The position numbers and the translations under genes are program-made. This document shows, in pieces, positions 43,559 to 53,093 of a stretch of 64,000 nt of DNA; the stretch's first letter is position 1; every line of letters starts with the position of its first letter. The notes beneath the pieces are model-generated. The model was not told the origin of the DNA and did not search any database. It worked only from the letters and a program-made list of their open reading frames with translations. This DNA is from Bacteriovoracaceae bacterium UBA6261. Its GTDB lineage: Bacteria > Bdellovibrionota > Bacteriovoracia > Bacteriovoracales > Bacteriovoracaceae. The DNA lies in the NCBI GenBank assembly GCA_002440825.1, contig DJVH01000096.1, positions 100,862-164,861 of the forward strand, written 5' to 3'.

Positions 43559-44740
43559 ATGAAAAAATACTTCTTCGTTTTTCCAATTGTATTAATAGTC
43601 TTATCTTATTTTATCGCTTCAATCCCGAAGTCCGGATTGCCACTTCGTGCACCAGCTGCCATCAAGTCCGTTGATTGTTCACAGCTTGTTCAATCACTCA
43701 TCGCAGAATCAAAACCGAAATTAATTGCATCAAAAAATTCACTTTTTGGCAAATATCCGGAACTGACGAAAGAAATGGAGAAGCTGGAGTTTGTCCCTTT
43801 TCAGTTGAATGAATTTACCGCAGCATTCCTTAAAAAAAACAATCGCGTTCCCACTCTGAGGGAAGCGATGGAGGCCATGTACGAGGAAAGAAGAGTGGTG
43901 ATCAGCAAATACGATGAAGTCATTGCTGATGTAGAAAGTCTGAATCAACCGGACCTGACGGAGTTTGTTTACGAGTTGAAATTCTCCCGCGAAAAATTAA
44001 ACAAGTTTAAAGATCTGGATCATTACGATGATGAGCTGGTTTCCTCCTACAATGAAGGAAAGGCCAAGTTTTCATCCATTGATAGTCCGATTATTATAAA
44101 AAATGGAGCTGTTGAAACCCGTTTCAATACCTATGTCAAAGAAAGAATGCGCGAAGGAAATTTCAATGGCGAGCTAGGTGAACTGATAGGCTATGGCACC
44201 AGCAAGGATAAACCCATCAGAAAAGGCGTGAAATTCGAGACGCGCTCATTATCCAATCCGATTCCATATCAACTGGTGATCGACGGGGCAGTGAAAAATC
44301 TGGAAGAATCGCTTAAGCAAAAATCTGAAAAAGAATTAATTAAACTGGTCAATACTTACGGCGAAGGAATTTTACGTGCGGCTAAAAGTTATCTGGATAA
44401 TATCGGCGAAAGACCAGTGGACAAGGATATTCTCATTGGAAAAATCATCACCATGATCCGGACAAAAGAAATTGATCTGGTCTTTCAAAAACCTAACGGC
44501 AAAATCGTTTGGGCAGAAGTGAAGACATACAAAAAACCCATTACCATGGAAACACTTAATGGAGGAAGCTATAAGGCCAAGCCGATGGCCGAGCAGTTAC
44601 TCGAGCACAAAGCGCTTCGTGATTTACTCGGCTTTAAAAAAGAAGTTGAACTCCGTTTTATTTCTCCAACATCTATTATTGAACCGGATGCCAGGGCCTA
44701 TATTGAAAGTCTTGGCTATGAAGTGATCTCTGCCAAATAA
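43559..44740 (+). CDS. exported or membrane-anchored PD-(D/E)XK nuclease-like protein
   Basis: A 393-aa protein with an N-terminal hydrophobic helix (about residues 2-23, signal peptide or anchor) and a mostly helical middle. Near the C-terminus lies a PD-(D/E)XK pattern: Asp306 in EIDLVFQKPNGKI, then Glu320-Val-Lys322 in WAEVKTYKK, followed by a helix with EQLLEHKALRDL. This is the active-site layout of restriction-endonuclease-fold nucleases. The nuclease role is inferred from motif only. It lies 8 nt before a permuted NlpC/P60 lipoprotein gene, so the two form an exported hydrolase pair. GATAAG, 6 nt before the ATG, may be a weak -10. Confidence 0.72.
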   Translation: MKKYFFVFPIVLIVLSYFIASIPKSGLPLRAPAAIKSVDCSQLVQSLIAESKPKLIASKNSLFGKYPELTKEMEKLEFVPFQLNEFTAAFLKKNNRVPTLREAMEAMYEERRVVISKYDEVIADVESLNQPDLTEFVYELKFSREKLNKFKDLDHYDDELVSSYNEGKAKFSSIDSPIIIKNGAVETRFNTYVKERMREGNFNGELGELIGYGTSKDKPIRKGVKFETRSLSNPIPYQLVIDGAVKNLEESLKQKSEKELIKLVNTYGEGILRAAKSYLDNIGERPVDKDILIGKIITMIRTKEIDLVFQKPNGKIVWAEVKTYKKPITMETLNGGSYKAKPMAEQLLEHKALRDLLGFKKEVELRFISPTSIIEPDARAYIESLGYEVISAK

Positions 44741-44748
44741 GGAAACTT

Positions 44749-46269
44749 ATGAGAAAATACCTTTTAGTACTTATGCTTGTCCTTTTCTCCTGTTCCCATC
44801 AGGGAATCAACCGTCACACGGCCGCTGACAATGAAGCCGTTCAGATTTCGATGGAGCAGGAAGAAGCTGCCAGGTACGCAGCTGATATTTCCAATCTGCA
44901 GATGCTTACGGAAGAAGCTCTTGTCTGGAGATCAAAAGCGCTGGATTTCTATCAAAAAAATACGGACAAGTTTGGCAAAAAGAATTTTAGTCATCAGGAT
45001 TTGCTTGAACTTTTTGAGAGTGTCAAAAGATACAAAGACCTTCGCAACCGTCTGATGGAGTATTCTAAAAAATTCGGTGATCAGTTCAGAACAATAGATC
45101 TGATTGAAGTGAAACCGGGAGCGGGGACAGATTTAAAATCCACATTGGTTAAAATTGATCCGTCTGACAGAGCGGGAAGAGATTTTCTGATCAAGATGAA
45201 AATCTCTTTTGATGCTTCCCTGGTTCTTTACGACAATTACCTGATCGGCATTTATCCTTACGTCAATCATCGCAAGACGAGAAGAATTATCAACAGAGAT
45301 ATTCCTGAGCTTCACAATGCTCTGGAAAAAATCACCGACAGTTTTTTTGATCCCAATCAGCGTCTCATCATGCTCAAGGCACAATCTCTTTTTAAAGATT
45401 CACTCAGCTTTGAGAGGAAAGAAAATTCAATACTTTCGCAAGATGAAGTTTATCTGAATCTTCTGGCGCTGGAGAGTCCGTTTTATCAGTTCCTTTTGAC
45501 AAAGCAATTTGACTTAAAAAACCAGAATGCCATCAAAGCGTACTGGGATCGCGTCGTCGACCGATTTACATTCATGAATGAATCGTTCACTTTTATTGCC
45601 AGTAAAACTTTCGGCAATACACTTGGGCTTGTGGCCTTCAGGGCAGGTTTCTTAACCAAACTTTCCGGAGAAGAAAAAAGCGCAATGGCCAGAAACTTTA
45701 AACCACTGGACATCATGCTGGAGAAAACTCCCTTCCGCTTAACAGATCAGTTTATTCCGGGCTACTACGGTCACGTCGCGCTCTGGATTGGAACTGAAGA
45801 AGAACTGAAAGAACTTGGAGTGTGGGATCATCCATTGGTGACCAAATATCACGACAGGATCAAATCCGGTCATCACATCATTGAAGCGTTGAGACCAGGA
45901 GTTCAAATCAACAGTCTGGATCATTTTCTCAATATCGATGATATGCTGGTTCTCAGAAATCCCAATATGAATGAGCAGCAAAGAAGGGAATATATTGTCC
46001 GGGCGTTTGAACAAATTGGAAAAGAATACGATTTCAATTTTGACGTGGAAACCGATTCTAAAATTGTCTGCTCGGAAATTGCCTACGTCGTTTTCCACGA
46101 CATCGAATGGCCGACTAAAAAGCAGATGGGACGCTTTACTATCAGTCCTGACAATGTCGCCAACAAATGCCTGGATGGAACACTTGAACCGGTCCTTATG
46201 TACCGTTCAGGAAAAAAGATTTCTTCTGAAGATATCATTGAGAATTTAAGACAAGAATTAAAAAAGTAA
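44749..46269 (+). CDS. lipoprotein with permuted NlpC/P60 (YiiX-like) domain
   Basis: A 506-aa lipoprotein: signal peptide with lipobox LFSC (Cys15). An N-terminal helical region (about 30-310) precedes a circularly permuted papain-fold domain (about 320-490). In this fold the His comes first: His342 in YYGHVALWIG, then an acidic turn, and the nucleophile Cys441 in KIVCSEIAYVVF. Members hydrolyse amide or peptide bonds in peptidoglycan or lipids. It is co-transcribed with the nuclease-like gene 8 nt upstream (AAGGA before the ATG). Anchoring in the outer or inner membrane cannot be told, although Ser at +2 favours the outer membrane. Confidence 0.82.
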   Translation: MRKYLLVLMLVLFSCSHQGINRHTAADNEAVQISMEQEEAARYAADISNLQMLTEEALVWRSKALDFYQKNTDKFGKKNFSHQDLLELFESVKRYKDLRNRLMEYSKKFGDQFRTIDLIEVKPGAGTDLKSTLVKIDPSDRAGRDFLIKMKISFDASLVLYDNYLIGIYPYVNHRKTRRIINRDIPELHNALEKITDSFFDPNQRLIMLKAQSLFKDSLSFERKENSILSQDEVYLNLLALESPFYQFLLTKQFDLKNQNAIKAYWDRVVDRFTFMNESFTFIASKTFGNTLGLVAFRAGFLTKLSGEEKSAMARNFKPLDIMLEKTPFRLTDQFIPGYYGHVALWIGTEEELKELGVWDHPLVTKYHDRIKSGHHIIEALRPGVQINSLDHFLNIDDMLVLRNPNMNEQQRREYIVRAFEQIGKEYDFNFDVETDSKIVCSEIAYVVFHDIEWPTKKQMGRFTISPDNVANKCLDGTLEPVLMYRSGKKISSEDIIENLRQELKK

Positions 46270-46338
46270 TAGTTCATATAGGTTCTATCACTTTGTCCTG
46301 CGCACTTCTCCCTTTTAGCATTAAAGAGAGGAGTGCCT

Positions 46339-46623
46339 ATGGAACCAAAATCAAAATTGAAATTTCTCATTGTGCTGGCGATGGCCGCACCCATTTTTAC
46401 TCATGCCATTGATGATGCAAAAGACGCACGCATGAAAGATCAAAACATGCAGGAAGTAAACACTAAGGACGGAAAAGGCATCGGTCTTGGCCGTAAAAAT
46501 TGTTTTATGGTCAATAAGACCCGCGAACGATTGTGTGATTCACGCGCGGAAAAATGGTGTAATGAAAATAAAGGCGCTAAAGAATGCCGCCGGTTTTTTA
46601 ACACCGACGTCAGTAAGCCTTAA
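46339..46623 (+). CDS. small exported Cys-containing protein
   Basis: A 94-aa protein with a signal peptide (about 1-22, cleavage after THA). The mature part is charged and has four Cys (KNCFMV, RLCDSR, EKWCNEN, KECRRFF), which could make two disulfides. No family is recognised. The ATG at 46339 follows GAGAGGAG; a GTG at 46333 is less likely. The SDR gene follows after 11 nt, so the two may be co-transcribed though unrelated in function. Confidence 0.75.
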   Translation: MEPKSKLKFLIVLAMAAPIFTHAIDDAKDARMKDQNMQEVNTKDGKGIGLGRKNCFMVNKTRERLCDSRAEKWCNENKGAKECRRFFNTDVSKP

Positions 46624-46634
46624 GGAGGGTGCAA

Positions 46635-47396
46635 ATGGATCTACATTTAAAAAACAAAGTGGTCGTTATTACTGGAGCTGCTTCTGGCATTGGAGCTGCT
46701 TCGGCTCTCACATTTGCACGCGAAGGGGCGCGAGTCGTTGTGGCCGATGTGCAAAATGAATTGGGAGAGAAAATTGTTTCTCAAATCAAATCAGAAAACG
46801 GTGAAGCTTTTTTTGTAAAATGTGATGTGACATCTGAGGCCGATATTAAAAATTTAATAGCAAAGACGATTGAAAAATTCGGTCGTCTGGATTGTGCCTT
46901 CAACAATGCGGGAATCGAAGGTGAGCTTTCAGATACATTTTCCTGCACTACTGAAAATTGGCAGAGAACGATGGATATCAATTTAAAAGGTATCTGGTTG
47001 TGCATGAAATATGAAATTCCGGAAATGCTTAAGACTGGAGGAGGGGCCATTGTGAATTGTTCTTCAGTGGCAGGCATCGTTGGTTTCGAAGGGCTTCCTG
47101 CCTATGTGGCCAGCAAACACGGAGTGGTAGGTCTTACTCAAACGGCTGCTCTTGAATTCGCCACAAAAAATATTCGTGTAAATGCGATTTGCCCTGGAGT
47201 GATAGATACTCCGATGGTTAATCGTTTGACTCATGGCCAGGAATCAGAAAAAAAAGATTTCATTGCAGGCGAACCCGTCGGCAGAATGGGAAAACCGGAA
47301 GAAATGGCCCGCGTTGCTGTCTGGCTTTGCAGTGATGCTTCGTCTTTTGTCACAGGCCATCCACTTGTGGCAGATGGTGGATGGGTGGCCCGCTAA
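46635..47396 (+). CDS. short-chain dehydrogenase/reductase (SDR)
   Basis: A 253-aa classical SDR. The coenzyme motif is TGAASGIGAASALTF (residues 11-25), the NNAG motif is at CAFNNAGIEG, the active-site Ser is in VNCSSVAGIVG, and Tyr-x-x-x-Lys in AYVASKHGVVGL. The C-terminal ADGGWVAR end is typical. The Asp after the second strand (VVADVQNE) predicts NAD+ rather than NADP+. The substrate is unknown; it could be a 3-oxoacyl, sugar or steroid-like alcohol. The ATG at 46635 has AAGGAGGG. It ends 88 bp before the island's left repeat, so it is an original chromosomal neighbour of the tRNA-Leu. Confidence 0.92.
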   Translation: MDLHLKNKVVVITGAASGIGAASALTFAREGARVVVADVQNELGEKIVSQIKSENGEAFFVKCDVTSEADIKNLIAKTIEKFGRLDCAFNNAGIEGELSDTFSCTTENWQRTMDINLKGIWLCMKYEIPEMLKTGGGAIVNCSSVAGIVGFEGLPAYVASKHGVVGLTQTAALEFATKNIRVNAICPGVIDTPMVNRLTHGQESEKKDFIAGEPVGRMGKPEEMARVAVWLCSDASSFVTGHPLVADGGWVAR

Positions 47397-47483
47397 GAGA
47401 AATTTCTACTAATGCAAAAAACAAAAATCAACTTTGACCTAAAATCGGTCTTCGTACATACTAAATGAAAGAAGCTTGTTTAT

Positions 47484-47504
47484 TTGGTGCCCGAGACGAG
47501 ACTT
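47484..47504. repeat. left att repeat of the island
   Basis: 21 bp identical to 53780-53800, containing the tRNA-Leu 3' end including CCA (minus strand). The bases outside differ on both sides. It is only a tRNA fragment, not a second tRNA. Confidence 0.92.
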
Positions 47505-47583
47505 TCAAGGGCGCAAAATACGCTCACTGTCTTTCTTAACCCATCACTAAAAATCACAATATTATTAATAGTTTAAGTAAAAG

Positions 47584-47663
47584 TCCTAAGGTCTTCTTTG
47601 TTGTCCATTGTATTCGATTGTTGGGCTCTTTTAAGGATTTTATCCCTGTTTTAGACCTTAGGA
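47584..47663. repeat. 11-bp inverted repeat, possible integrase arm sites
   Basis: TCCTAAGGTCT (47584-47594) and AGACCTTAGGA (47653-47663) are perfect reverse complements, and each is accompanied by GTAAAAGT. A 15-bp copy of the right arm, CTGTTTTAGACCTTA (47646-47660), recurs at 53717-53731 near the other island end. The positions just inside both att repeats fit arm-type recombinase or excisionase sites. Confidence 0.6.
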
Positions 47664-47750
47664 TGAGTAAAAGTAGAAATATCACTATTATTGACAAAGC
47701 AATGCACGGGGAAAAGCTATGACTTGATAAAAAGTTTTCTCCTGTAAAGT

Positions 47751-47984
47751 TTAATTTTTACTTTTATTCCAAAAATCCCAGCCTTTTCTCTTTATGAAAA
47801 AGAATATAAATATTGTCCCTGCTAGAAAAAAACCTTCAAGCCCAATAATCATTTTGTGAGGAAGATTCGGATATAAATTAAAGTCTCTCCAATAAGTATA
47901 GCCGACAACTAATAATCCAATCGGCCCCAAAATTAGCGCCAAGAAAGAAACAATTTTAAGGTATGCTTCAAATTCATTATTCAT
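47751..47984 (-). CDS. small two-helix membrane protein, candidate immunity protein
   Basis: A 77-aa protein with two membrane helices (about residues 10-31 and 45-64), a short loop between them and a charged Lys-rich tail (KRKGWDFWNKSKN). The Shine-Dalgarno AAAGGGA lies 7 nt before the ATG. It follows the RHS gene by 21 nt on the same strand. In polymorphic-toxin loci this is the normal place and size for the immunity gene, and a membrane immunity protein would match a membrane-acting toxin. No family is recognised; the role is inferred from context alone. Confidence 0.65.
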   Translation of the reverse strand: MNNEFEAYLKIVSFLALILGPIGLLVVGYTYWRDFNLYPNLPHKMIIGLEGFFLAGTIFIFFFIKRKGWDFWNKSKN

Positions 47985-48005
47985 TATTCAGTCCCTTTGA
48001 AAAAA

Positions 48006-51000
48006 TTAATTACAAAAATTTATTGCAAATTCATCATTCCAAAAATCTTGCAAAATATCTGAACGAGCATTTTGGGAATGAGAGCGACTTTGGGCAAGTG
48101 AATTTTGTTGAGTAGTTTTTAAGCCTCCAACCACATCAACAGGATCAACTGTACCTGTTGCTGTCAATGCTGTATATGCAAGGTCGAGCGCGATTGCCGC
48201 TCCCATTGCAAGTGCAGTTTGACCACCAAAAACCAAGGTCGTTACGGCTGTTGCTCCAGCAATAGCACCAGAAATAGCCCCATTGAATCCAGAGGAAGCA
48301 ATATCTCCCACACTTCCACCACTTATCGCAGTAGTAACAGCTGAAGTCACGCCTTGAACAATGGCTGGAGCTACTACAGCAGCAACTACGAGAAATGCAT
48401 CATCAATCCCAAAAAGGGTTCCATTGGGGTCTTTAAATCGAGCAGGAGAATTTAATGAATAACGGTACAAATTTACATCCCCACCTTTAAACCCAATCGG
48501 ATCTTTAGTCGTAAATCTTCCTTCATTAGCATCATACATTCTGGCGCGATTGTAATAAAGCCCTGACTCAAGATCGAGCTGTCTTCCCGCAAATCCATAG
48601 ACAACAGGTGAAGAAAATTTCTCTTTTTCGCTTAAAGGGATATTCTCTTTGAAGCTATCTCCAAAGGCTCCAAACATTTTCCTTCCTTCAGTAGCCTCTG
48701 TGTTTAAAACTGAACCTAAATGATCAGTGATATAAGATTTCGCACCGTTTTTGCTCACTTCTCCCAAGTGTTCATCAATTCCTTGGCCATCAATGAAGAG
48801 AGTGATTTTTCCTTTTCCATTTCTGCCCAAAAGTATTTTGTCTTCATCGGCGAGGAATAGATAAGCGTGATTAAATTCTTCTGACTTCTTTTCTTTTGAA
48901 AAAGTGAAATGCTTTTGAATTCTTCTTCCGAGTGCATCGTAGCTATAGTCAACATCCAATTCCTTGACAATCCTGCCTTTAGAAGCATGAAAACCTGAAA
49001 GGCGCCCACTTAAATAATAAGAAAATTCTTTTTTGATATTATTCTTCCTATCAAACTCGACCGTTAAATGCCCTAGACCATCGACATCATATGAGTAGAC
49101 CGAATTTTTGTTCTTAATAATTGCGTTCGCAATATATTCGATATTGCCTTCTCTTGAGTCAGAAATTCTATTTCCTACGACATCGTACTGGTAATTTCTA
49201 AAATGGCGCTCCTGGCTTTCTGAAATCAATTGTCCAATATCGTCGTAAGCGTAAAAAGCACGACCGTGTTCTCTTCTGGCCTCAATGATATTTCCTGCAA
49301 CATCATAAGAGAGCTTTTCTGAAATTTTTTGATAGATATCATCATGTTCAAAGTGCGAACTTGGCTTTCTTGTCCAGTTCAATGATTCAATCCGATTCAA
49401 CTGATCGTAAGAAATATTCTGCTCATACCCATCAGAATTTGATACGCCAATCTTTCTGCCGAGTTCATCATATTTCAATTCACTTGAAAATCGAGGTGAT
49501 TTTTGCCCTAAAAAATCACCGCTAGAAATTTTCACAAGCCTACCAGCAGGATCAAATTGGGATTTTAAAAGAGATGCTCCTTGAGCATTTTGAATGTAAG
49601 AAATTTCTCCTGAATAGTCTCTTCCTACTACAAAATCACCTTCAATGAATCCAGCGCTTTTCGCTGAGTCAGTTGCATGTGCCGAATAAGCAATACTCTT
49701 AAATGGTGGTGCCGCTTCATAATTAAAAGTTAAAATTTGCTTTCCATTCTTTGCTGATGTCATTAGGGAGGCATCTAGTTGAGCAGAATATCCAAAGTCA
49801 GCAGCCTCTTGGATTTCTATAGCATTGTTCACTCCAAGTCTTTGATGAACTCTTTTAATCATTCGCCCGCGTTTGTCATAGGTAAATCGGGTTATATGAA
49901 TCTTTGAGGATGCCACATTGCTTTTCACGCTCTTCTTTATTAATTGATCAAGCTCATTATACTGAAATGATTTCGACAAACGAATTTCTGAACTTTTTCC
50001 AGATGAATCAGTAATGACAGTTGGCTCATTAGAATAAATAACTCTGCGGTTGCCGTCGTATTGATAATTGGTCACATTGTTTTTTGCATCAGTAACGGAG
50101 ACCAAATTACCGACGAGGTCGTACCCAAATCGAGTTGTCTGGTTTTTCGGATCAACTTTTTTCACCACTTGAAGCATTCGATCATATTCAATTCGCGTGG
50201 TCTTTCCATCAGGCGTGATAATAGATGTTGGTTTATCGATAATCTGTTCGCCATTGTCGTATTGATACTTTGTGATTCTGCCAAGGGCATCTTTTACTTG
50301 AATCAGTCTATCGCGACTATCCCAAGTGTAGGCCGTTGTTTCAGACAGCTGTTTTCCTTTTATTGTTCTAGAAATTAATCTCCCCGCTTTATCATAGGCA
50401 TTGAAGACTGACGGCCCATGAGAGTCATCAATCTTAATGATTCTGTCGTAGTCGTCAAATGTGAAGTTTAATGACCAGCCACTTTTAAATTTTCTCGAAA
50501 TAATCCTTCCCCTCAAATCGTAGCTTAGTGTCTGAGGATTGCGTGAATCAAAAACTGAAATGACCTGGCCATTAGCATTTACAGCGTTGGAATATATCTG
50601 CTTTCCATTATCTGTACTTAAAATTTTTCCAAATGAATCGTGAGTATATTTTAGAGAAAGACCCTCTTTAGAAATTTCTAGAACGTCTCCATTGCTCTGA
50701 TCAATTGATATCGCGGTTACGGATCCCGATGGCGAGGTAATTTGAGAAGGAACATTAAAATTCAGATCATAATCAATCACAGTTGGATTAGCATTGGCTG
50801 GTTTCAAAATTGAGACAACGTTTCCGTTGTCATCGTATTCGTATTTGGTCACATACCCTAAGGCATCAGTGGTGCCTACAACCTTGTTTTGTTCATTCCA
50901 AGAATTGTATGAGATCCCACCGTTCGGATGGATTTTTCTGATTAGGTGATACTTTGAATCTGAAATAAATGAGGTAACTGAACCGTTAATCTCCTGGAGC

Positions 51001-52307
51001 TTCGTTACTCTTTCGCCATTTTCATTGAAATAATATTGGAAATATCTTGTCGCATTTCCAGGCTCCGTCTCAGATATAACTCTTCCAGAATCGTCATACT
51101 TGAACGAATATTTTCTTCCGATTGAATCGACAAATGAAGTCAGAAGATTATTCAGAAATGACACATTGGACTGTTGATATTCATATGTGGTTGCGAGCCC
51201 CGCAAAGTCTGTGACCTTGATTAAATTTCCATGATCATCGAAAGAAAATTTATGGCTTAAATTATCTCTAACTCTATGAACCTCAACCAAATGATTGTTT
51301 TCATCATAAGAAAAAGTAATTTTTCCTGCTAGTCCAGTTTCGGCCGAAATTAGAAGTCCGTCGGCATAAGTTAATAAGACTTTTTCTCCATGCGGATCTG
51401 CAATAGTTAAAAGACTTCCAACTGGAGCAACAGAAGAGTCTTTTGTATAGATGAGCTTAATTTTGTTTGATTTAACTAGTTCATAACGGTCGTTGTATTC
51501 AGTCAATGAACCGTTAAATCCAACTGGGCTTTTGTATGTTCCATCTGAATTTTTTAAGAAAATATAGACCCCGCCTTTTTCGTCGGTCCACATGAGATTG
51601 TCTTTTTTATTTACTCTGTAGAGTGAGATATTGCTCTGAAAATTATGAAACCAGTGACTACCAAGTGCTTTGCTCGACAATATTGGATGAGCAACATAAA
51701 TGCGATTAAAATTCAAATTTGTATTTTGAGTTCTTCCCTTTAGAGTGAAGTCTGTAACCATGTGCCACATGAATCCAGAAGAAACATTTACCGGATCACC
51801 TGCGCTACATTGTGTATCACACTCAGTATTCAGTGGAAGACCATCAACAACTAGCGGATCATTATTTGCCAGATCTATGCTGAGTCCATCATCTTTGATG
51901 GTTAGATCTTCTAAAATAGTATCGTCTGGTGTTTCATCAACAGGATTAGGATCGGGATCAGGAGTACTATTGGGACACATGTCTCCATACTGAACAGCAA
52001 CAGATGCACAAATGAGTATAGAGCCGAGAGTCCCTGTAACACTGTTATTATATCTATACTCAAGCACCGGTGCTCCCCAAAAGACCCCCCACCCGATACT
52101 TGCTAGAATTGCGTAGCTACCATCAAAGTTTGGATAACTTCCTGGCATCGTAGAATCGCAATAACTTCTTAAATCCGCTTGAGCTGCTGCCAGAGTGGAA
52201 TAAAACTTTCCGTTCCCTACATAACAAACCCTCACTGCATCCTGTGAAAAAGCCGTAGCTAGGTAATTAAAAAATAAAAAAAGAATCAATGAAACTTTTT
52301 TCAGCAT
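48006..52307 (-). CDS. secreted RHS/YD-repeat protein with variable C-terminus
   Basis: A 1433-aa protein. The signal peptide (about 1-22, cleavage after TAFS) follows the ATG at 52307, chosen for its GAGGA Shine-Dalgarno; an upstream start at 52340 would precede the signal. After a short Cys-containing region and a PDPDPNPVDETPDD linker comes a DUF6531-type start (GDPVNVSSGFMW), then about 1000 residues of YD repeats (for example YDDNGNVVSI, YDLRGRIISR, YDVVGNRISD). The RHS core end follows (YYNRARMYDANEGRFTTKDP, LYRYSLNSP, DPNG). The last 137 residues are hydrophobic and Gly/Ala-rich (AISGAIAGATAVTTL) with a short polar tail, without a recognised nuclease or protease domain. Confidence 0.88.
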   Translation of the reverse strand: MLKKVSLILFLFFNYLATAFSQDAVRVCYVGNGKFYSTLAAAQADLRSYCDSTMPGSYPNFDGSYAILASIGWGVFWGAPVLEYRYNNSVTGTLGSILICASVAVQYGDMCPNSTPDPDPNPVDETPDDTILEDLTIKDDGLSIDLANNDPLVVDGLPLNTECDTQCSAGDPVNVSSGFMWHMVTDFTLKGRTQNTNLNFNRIYVAHPILSSKALGSHWFHNFQSNISLYRVNKKDNLMWTDEKGGVYIFLKNSDGTYKSPVGFNGSLTEYNDRYELVKSNKIKLIYTKDSSVAPVGSLLTIADPHGEKVLLTYADGLLISAETGLAGKITFSYDENNHLVEVHRVRDNLSHKFSFDDHGNLIKVTDFAGLATTYEYQQSNVSFLNNLLTSFVDSIGRKYSFKYDDSGRVISETEPGNATRYFQYYFNENGERVTKLQEINGSVTSFISDSKYHLIRKIHPNGGISYNSWNEQNKVVGTTDALGYVTKYEYDDNGNVVSILKPANANPTVIDYDLNFNVPSQITSPSGSVTAISIDQSNGDVLEISKEGLSLKYTHDSFGKILSTDNGKQIYSNAVNANGQVISVFDSRNPQTLSYDLRGRIISRKFKSGWSLNFTFDDYDRIIKIDDSHGPSVFNAYDKAGRLISRTIKGKQLSETTAYTWDSRDRLIQVKDALGRITKYQYDNGEQIIDKPTSIITPDGKTTRIEYDRMLQVVKKVDPKNQTTRFGYDLVGNLVSVTDAKNNVTNYQYDGNRRVIYSNEPTVITDSSGKSSEIRLSKSFQYNELDQLIKKSVKSNVASSKIHITRFTYDKRGRMIKRVHQRLGVNNAIEIQEAADFGYSAQLDASLMTSAKNGKQILTFNYEAAPPFKSIAYSAHATDSAKSAGFIEGDFVVGRDYSGEISYIQNAQGASLLKSQFDPAGRLVKISSGDFLGQKSPRFSSELKYDELGRKIGVSNSDGYEQNISYDQLNRIESLNWTRKPSSHFEHDDIYQKISEKLSYDVAGNIIEARREHGRAFYAYDDIGQLISESQERHFRNYQYDVVGNRISDSREGNIEYIANAIIKNKNSVYSYDVDGLGHLTVEFDRKNNIKKEFSYYLSGRLSGFHASKGRIVKELDVDYSYDALGRRIQKHFTFSKEKKSEEFNHAYLFLADEDKILLGRNGKGKITLFIDGQGIDEHLGEVSKNGAKSYITDHLGSVLNTEATEGRKMFGAFGDSFKENIPLSEKEKFSSPVVYGFAGRQLDLESGLYYNRARMYDANEGRFTTKDPIGFKGGDVNLYRYSLNSPARFKDPNGTLFGIDDAFLVVAAVVAPAIVQGVTSAVTTAISGGSVGDIASSGFNGAISGAIAGATAVTTLVFGGQTALAMGAAIALDLAYTALTATGTVDPVDVVGGLKTTQQNSLAQSRSHSQNARSDILQDFWNDEFAINFCN

Positions 52308-52870
52308 ACGTTCCTCATTAAAAAAGTTTTTGAAGATCAATAGAGTTTAGAAGGAAGATGAAATATCACAGAATCTTTTTAGAAATTAATTTCATTTAAA
52401 TGTAAATGTCTGTATTAAAAAGAAAAAAAACGTACATCAAGCCAATGTAAAGTCAAAAATATGCCAAGATTTTGAGTCGAGCTGAGAGTTTCAAAAATTA
52501 AAAAGGTGGTTTTAATCAATAGGTAGTTTTTTTCGGTAGCAGGTTAGTTCGCTAGAGAATATTTTGACAATAAATTTTTAATTTTAAGTTTATAAATTTA
52601 TTAAAAATTCTAAAATGAAAATTTGGGCAAATCATCGCGGTGTTTTAATTCTAAATTTTTTGTGATTCGCTTATGGATTCGTCTGTAATGATATTGACGA
52701 TTTTCTTGGAGGATTATGCAAAAAACGTAACGAGAAAATGGGCTTGGTTGGTCGCCATGACGCATCTTAATGTTCACCATGAACATTTGCAATCCAAAAA
52801 CAAGTTTCCATTAGCTAATTTAGCAAATCGAGTATTTGTCGGTTTTGCTTTATCAAAAAAAGGAGTGCGT
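52308..52870. other. non-coding A+T-rich region upstream of the RHS gene
   Basis: No supported gene on either strand. It must hold the RHS promoter (minus strand). On the plus strand a consensus TTGACA lies at 52564-52569, but the nearest TATAAA (52591-52596) is 21 bp away. A 7-bp inverted repeat AATGTTC/GAACATT with a 5-nt spacer lies at 52769-52787 and could be an operator. In-frame open sequence from 52673 into the next gene is not convincing as protein. Confidence 0.55.
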
Positions 52871-53086
52871 ATGCAGGAAATGCAATTTTTTTTGGCCCAA
52901 TGTGGGACAACGGTAGTTGTGTCTCTTCTTCGATGGACCTTTATTTTGACAAGGACCACCGAGGATAATTTTTCATGGCCTCTAGTGAATAATCTTTTTT
53001 ATATGGTCGCACTCTCTTGGCTTTTTACATTGGGGTACTTTGTAAAAAGTCGTTTGGATGAAATTCATAAAAAGCGAATAGCATAA
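52871..53086 (+). CDS. small two-helix membrane protein on the island
   Basis: A 71-aa protein with two hydrophobic helices (about residues 5-27 and 34-56) and a basic tail (KSRLDEIHKKRIA). The start is the ATG at 52871 because of the strong AAAAAAAGGAG 5 nt upstream; longer in-frame starts (52673) add sequence without protein character. No family is recognised. It precedes the integrase remnant by 8 nt and may be read with it. It could be a holin-like, immunity-like or excision-related protein; nothing decides. Confidence 0.55.
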   Translation: MQEMQFFLAQCGTTVVVSLLRWTFILTRTTEDNFSWPLVNNLFYMVALSWLFTLGYFVKSRLDEIHKKRIA

Positions 53087-53093
53087 ATAGAGA

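Larger units (their letters stand above)
47397..47750. other. non-coding left end of the island
   Basis: No open frame worth calling. It holds 88 bp of SDR downstream flank, the left att repeat at 47484-47504, and the inverted repeat described separately. A+T-rich patches follow without consensus promoter pairs. Confidence 0.7.

Noticed and set aside
47484..47504. A possible second tRNA gene
   Set aside because: Only the 3' end of tRNA-Leu is present; no D-arm, anticodon arm or 5' acceptor strand lies beside it, so it is an att duplicate.
52673..52870. An upstream extension of the 71-aa membrane protein, or an integrase N-terminus
   Set aside because: The in-frame sequence has no convincing protein character or ribosome site, and none of the three frames shows an integrase N-terminal domain.
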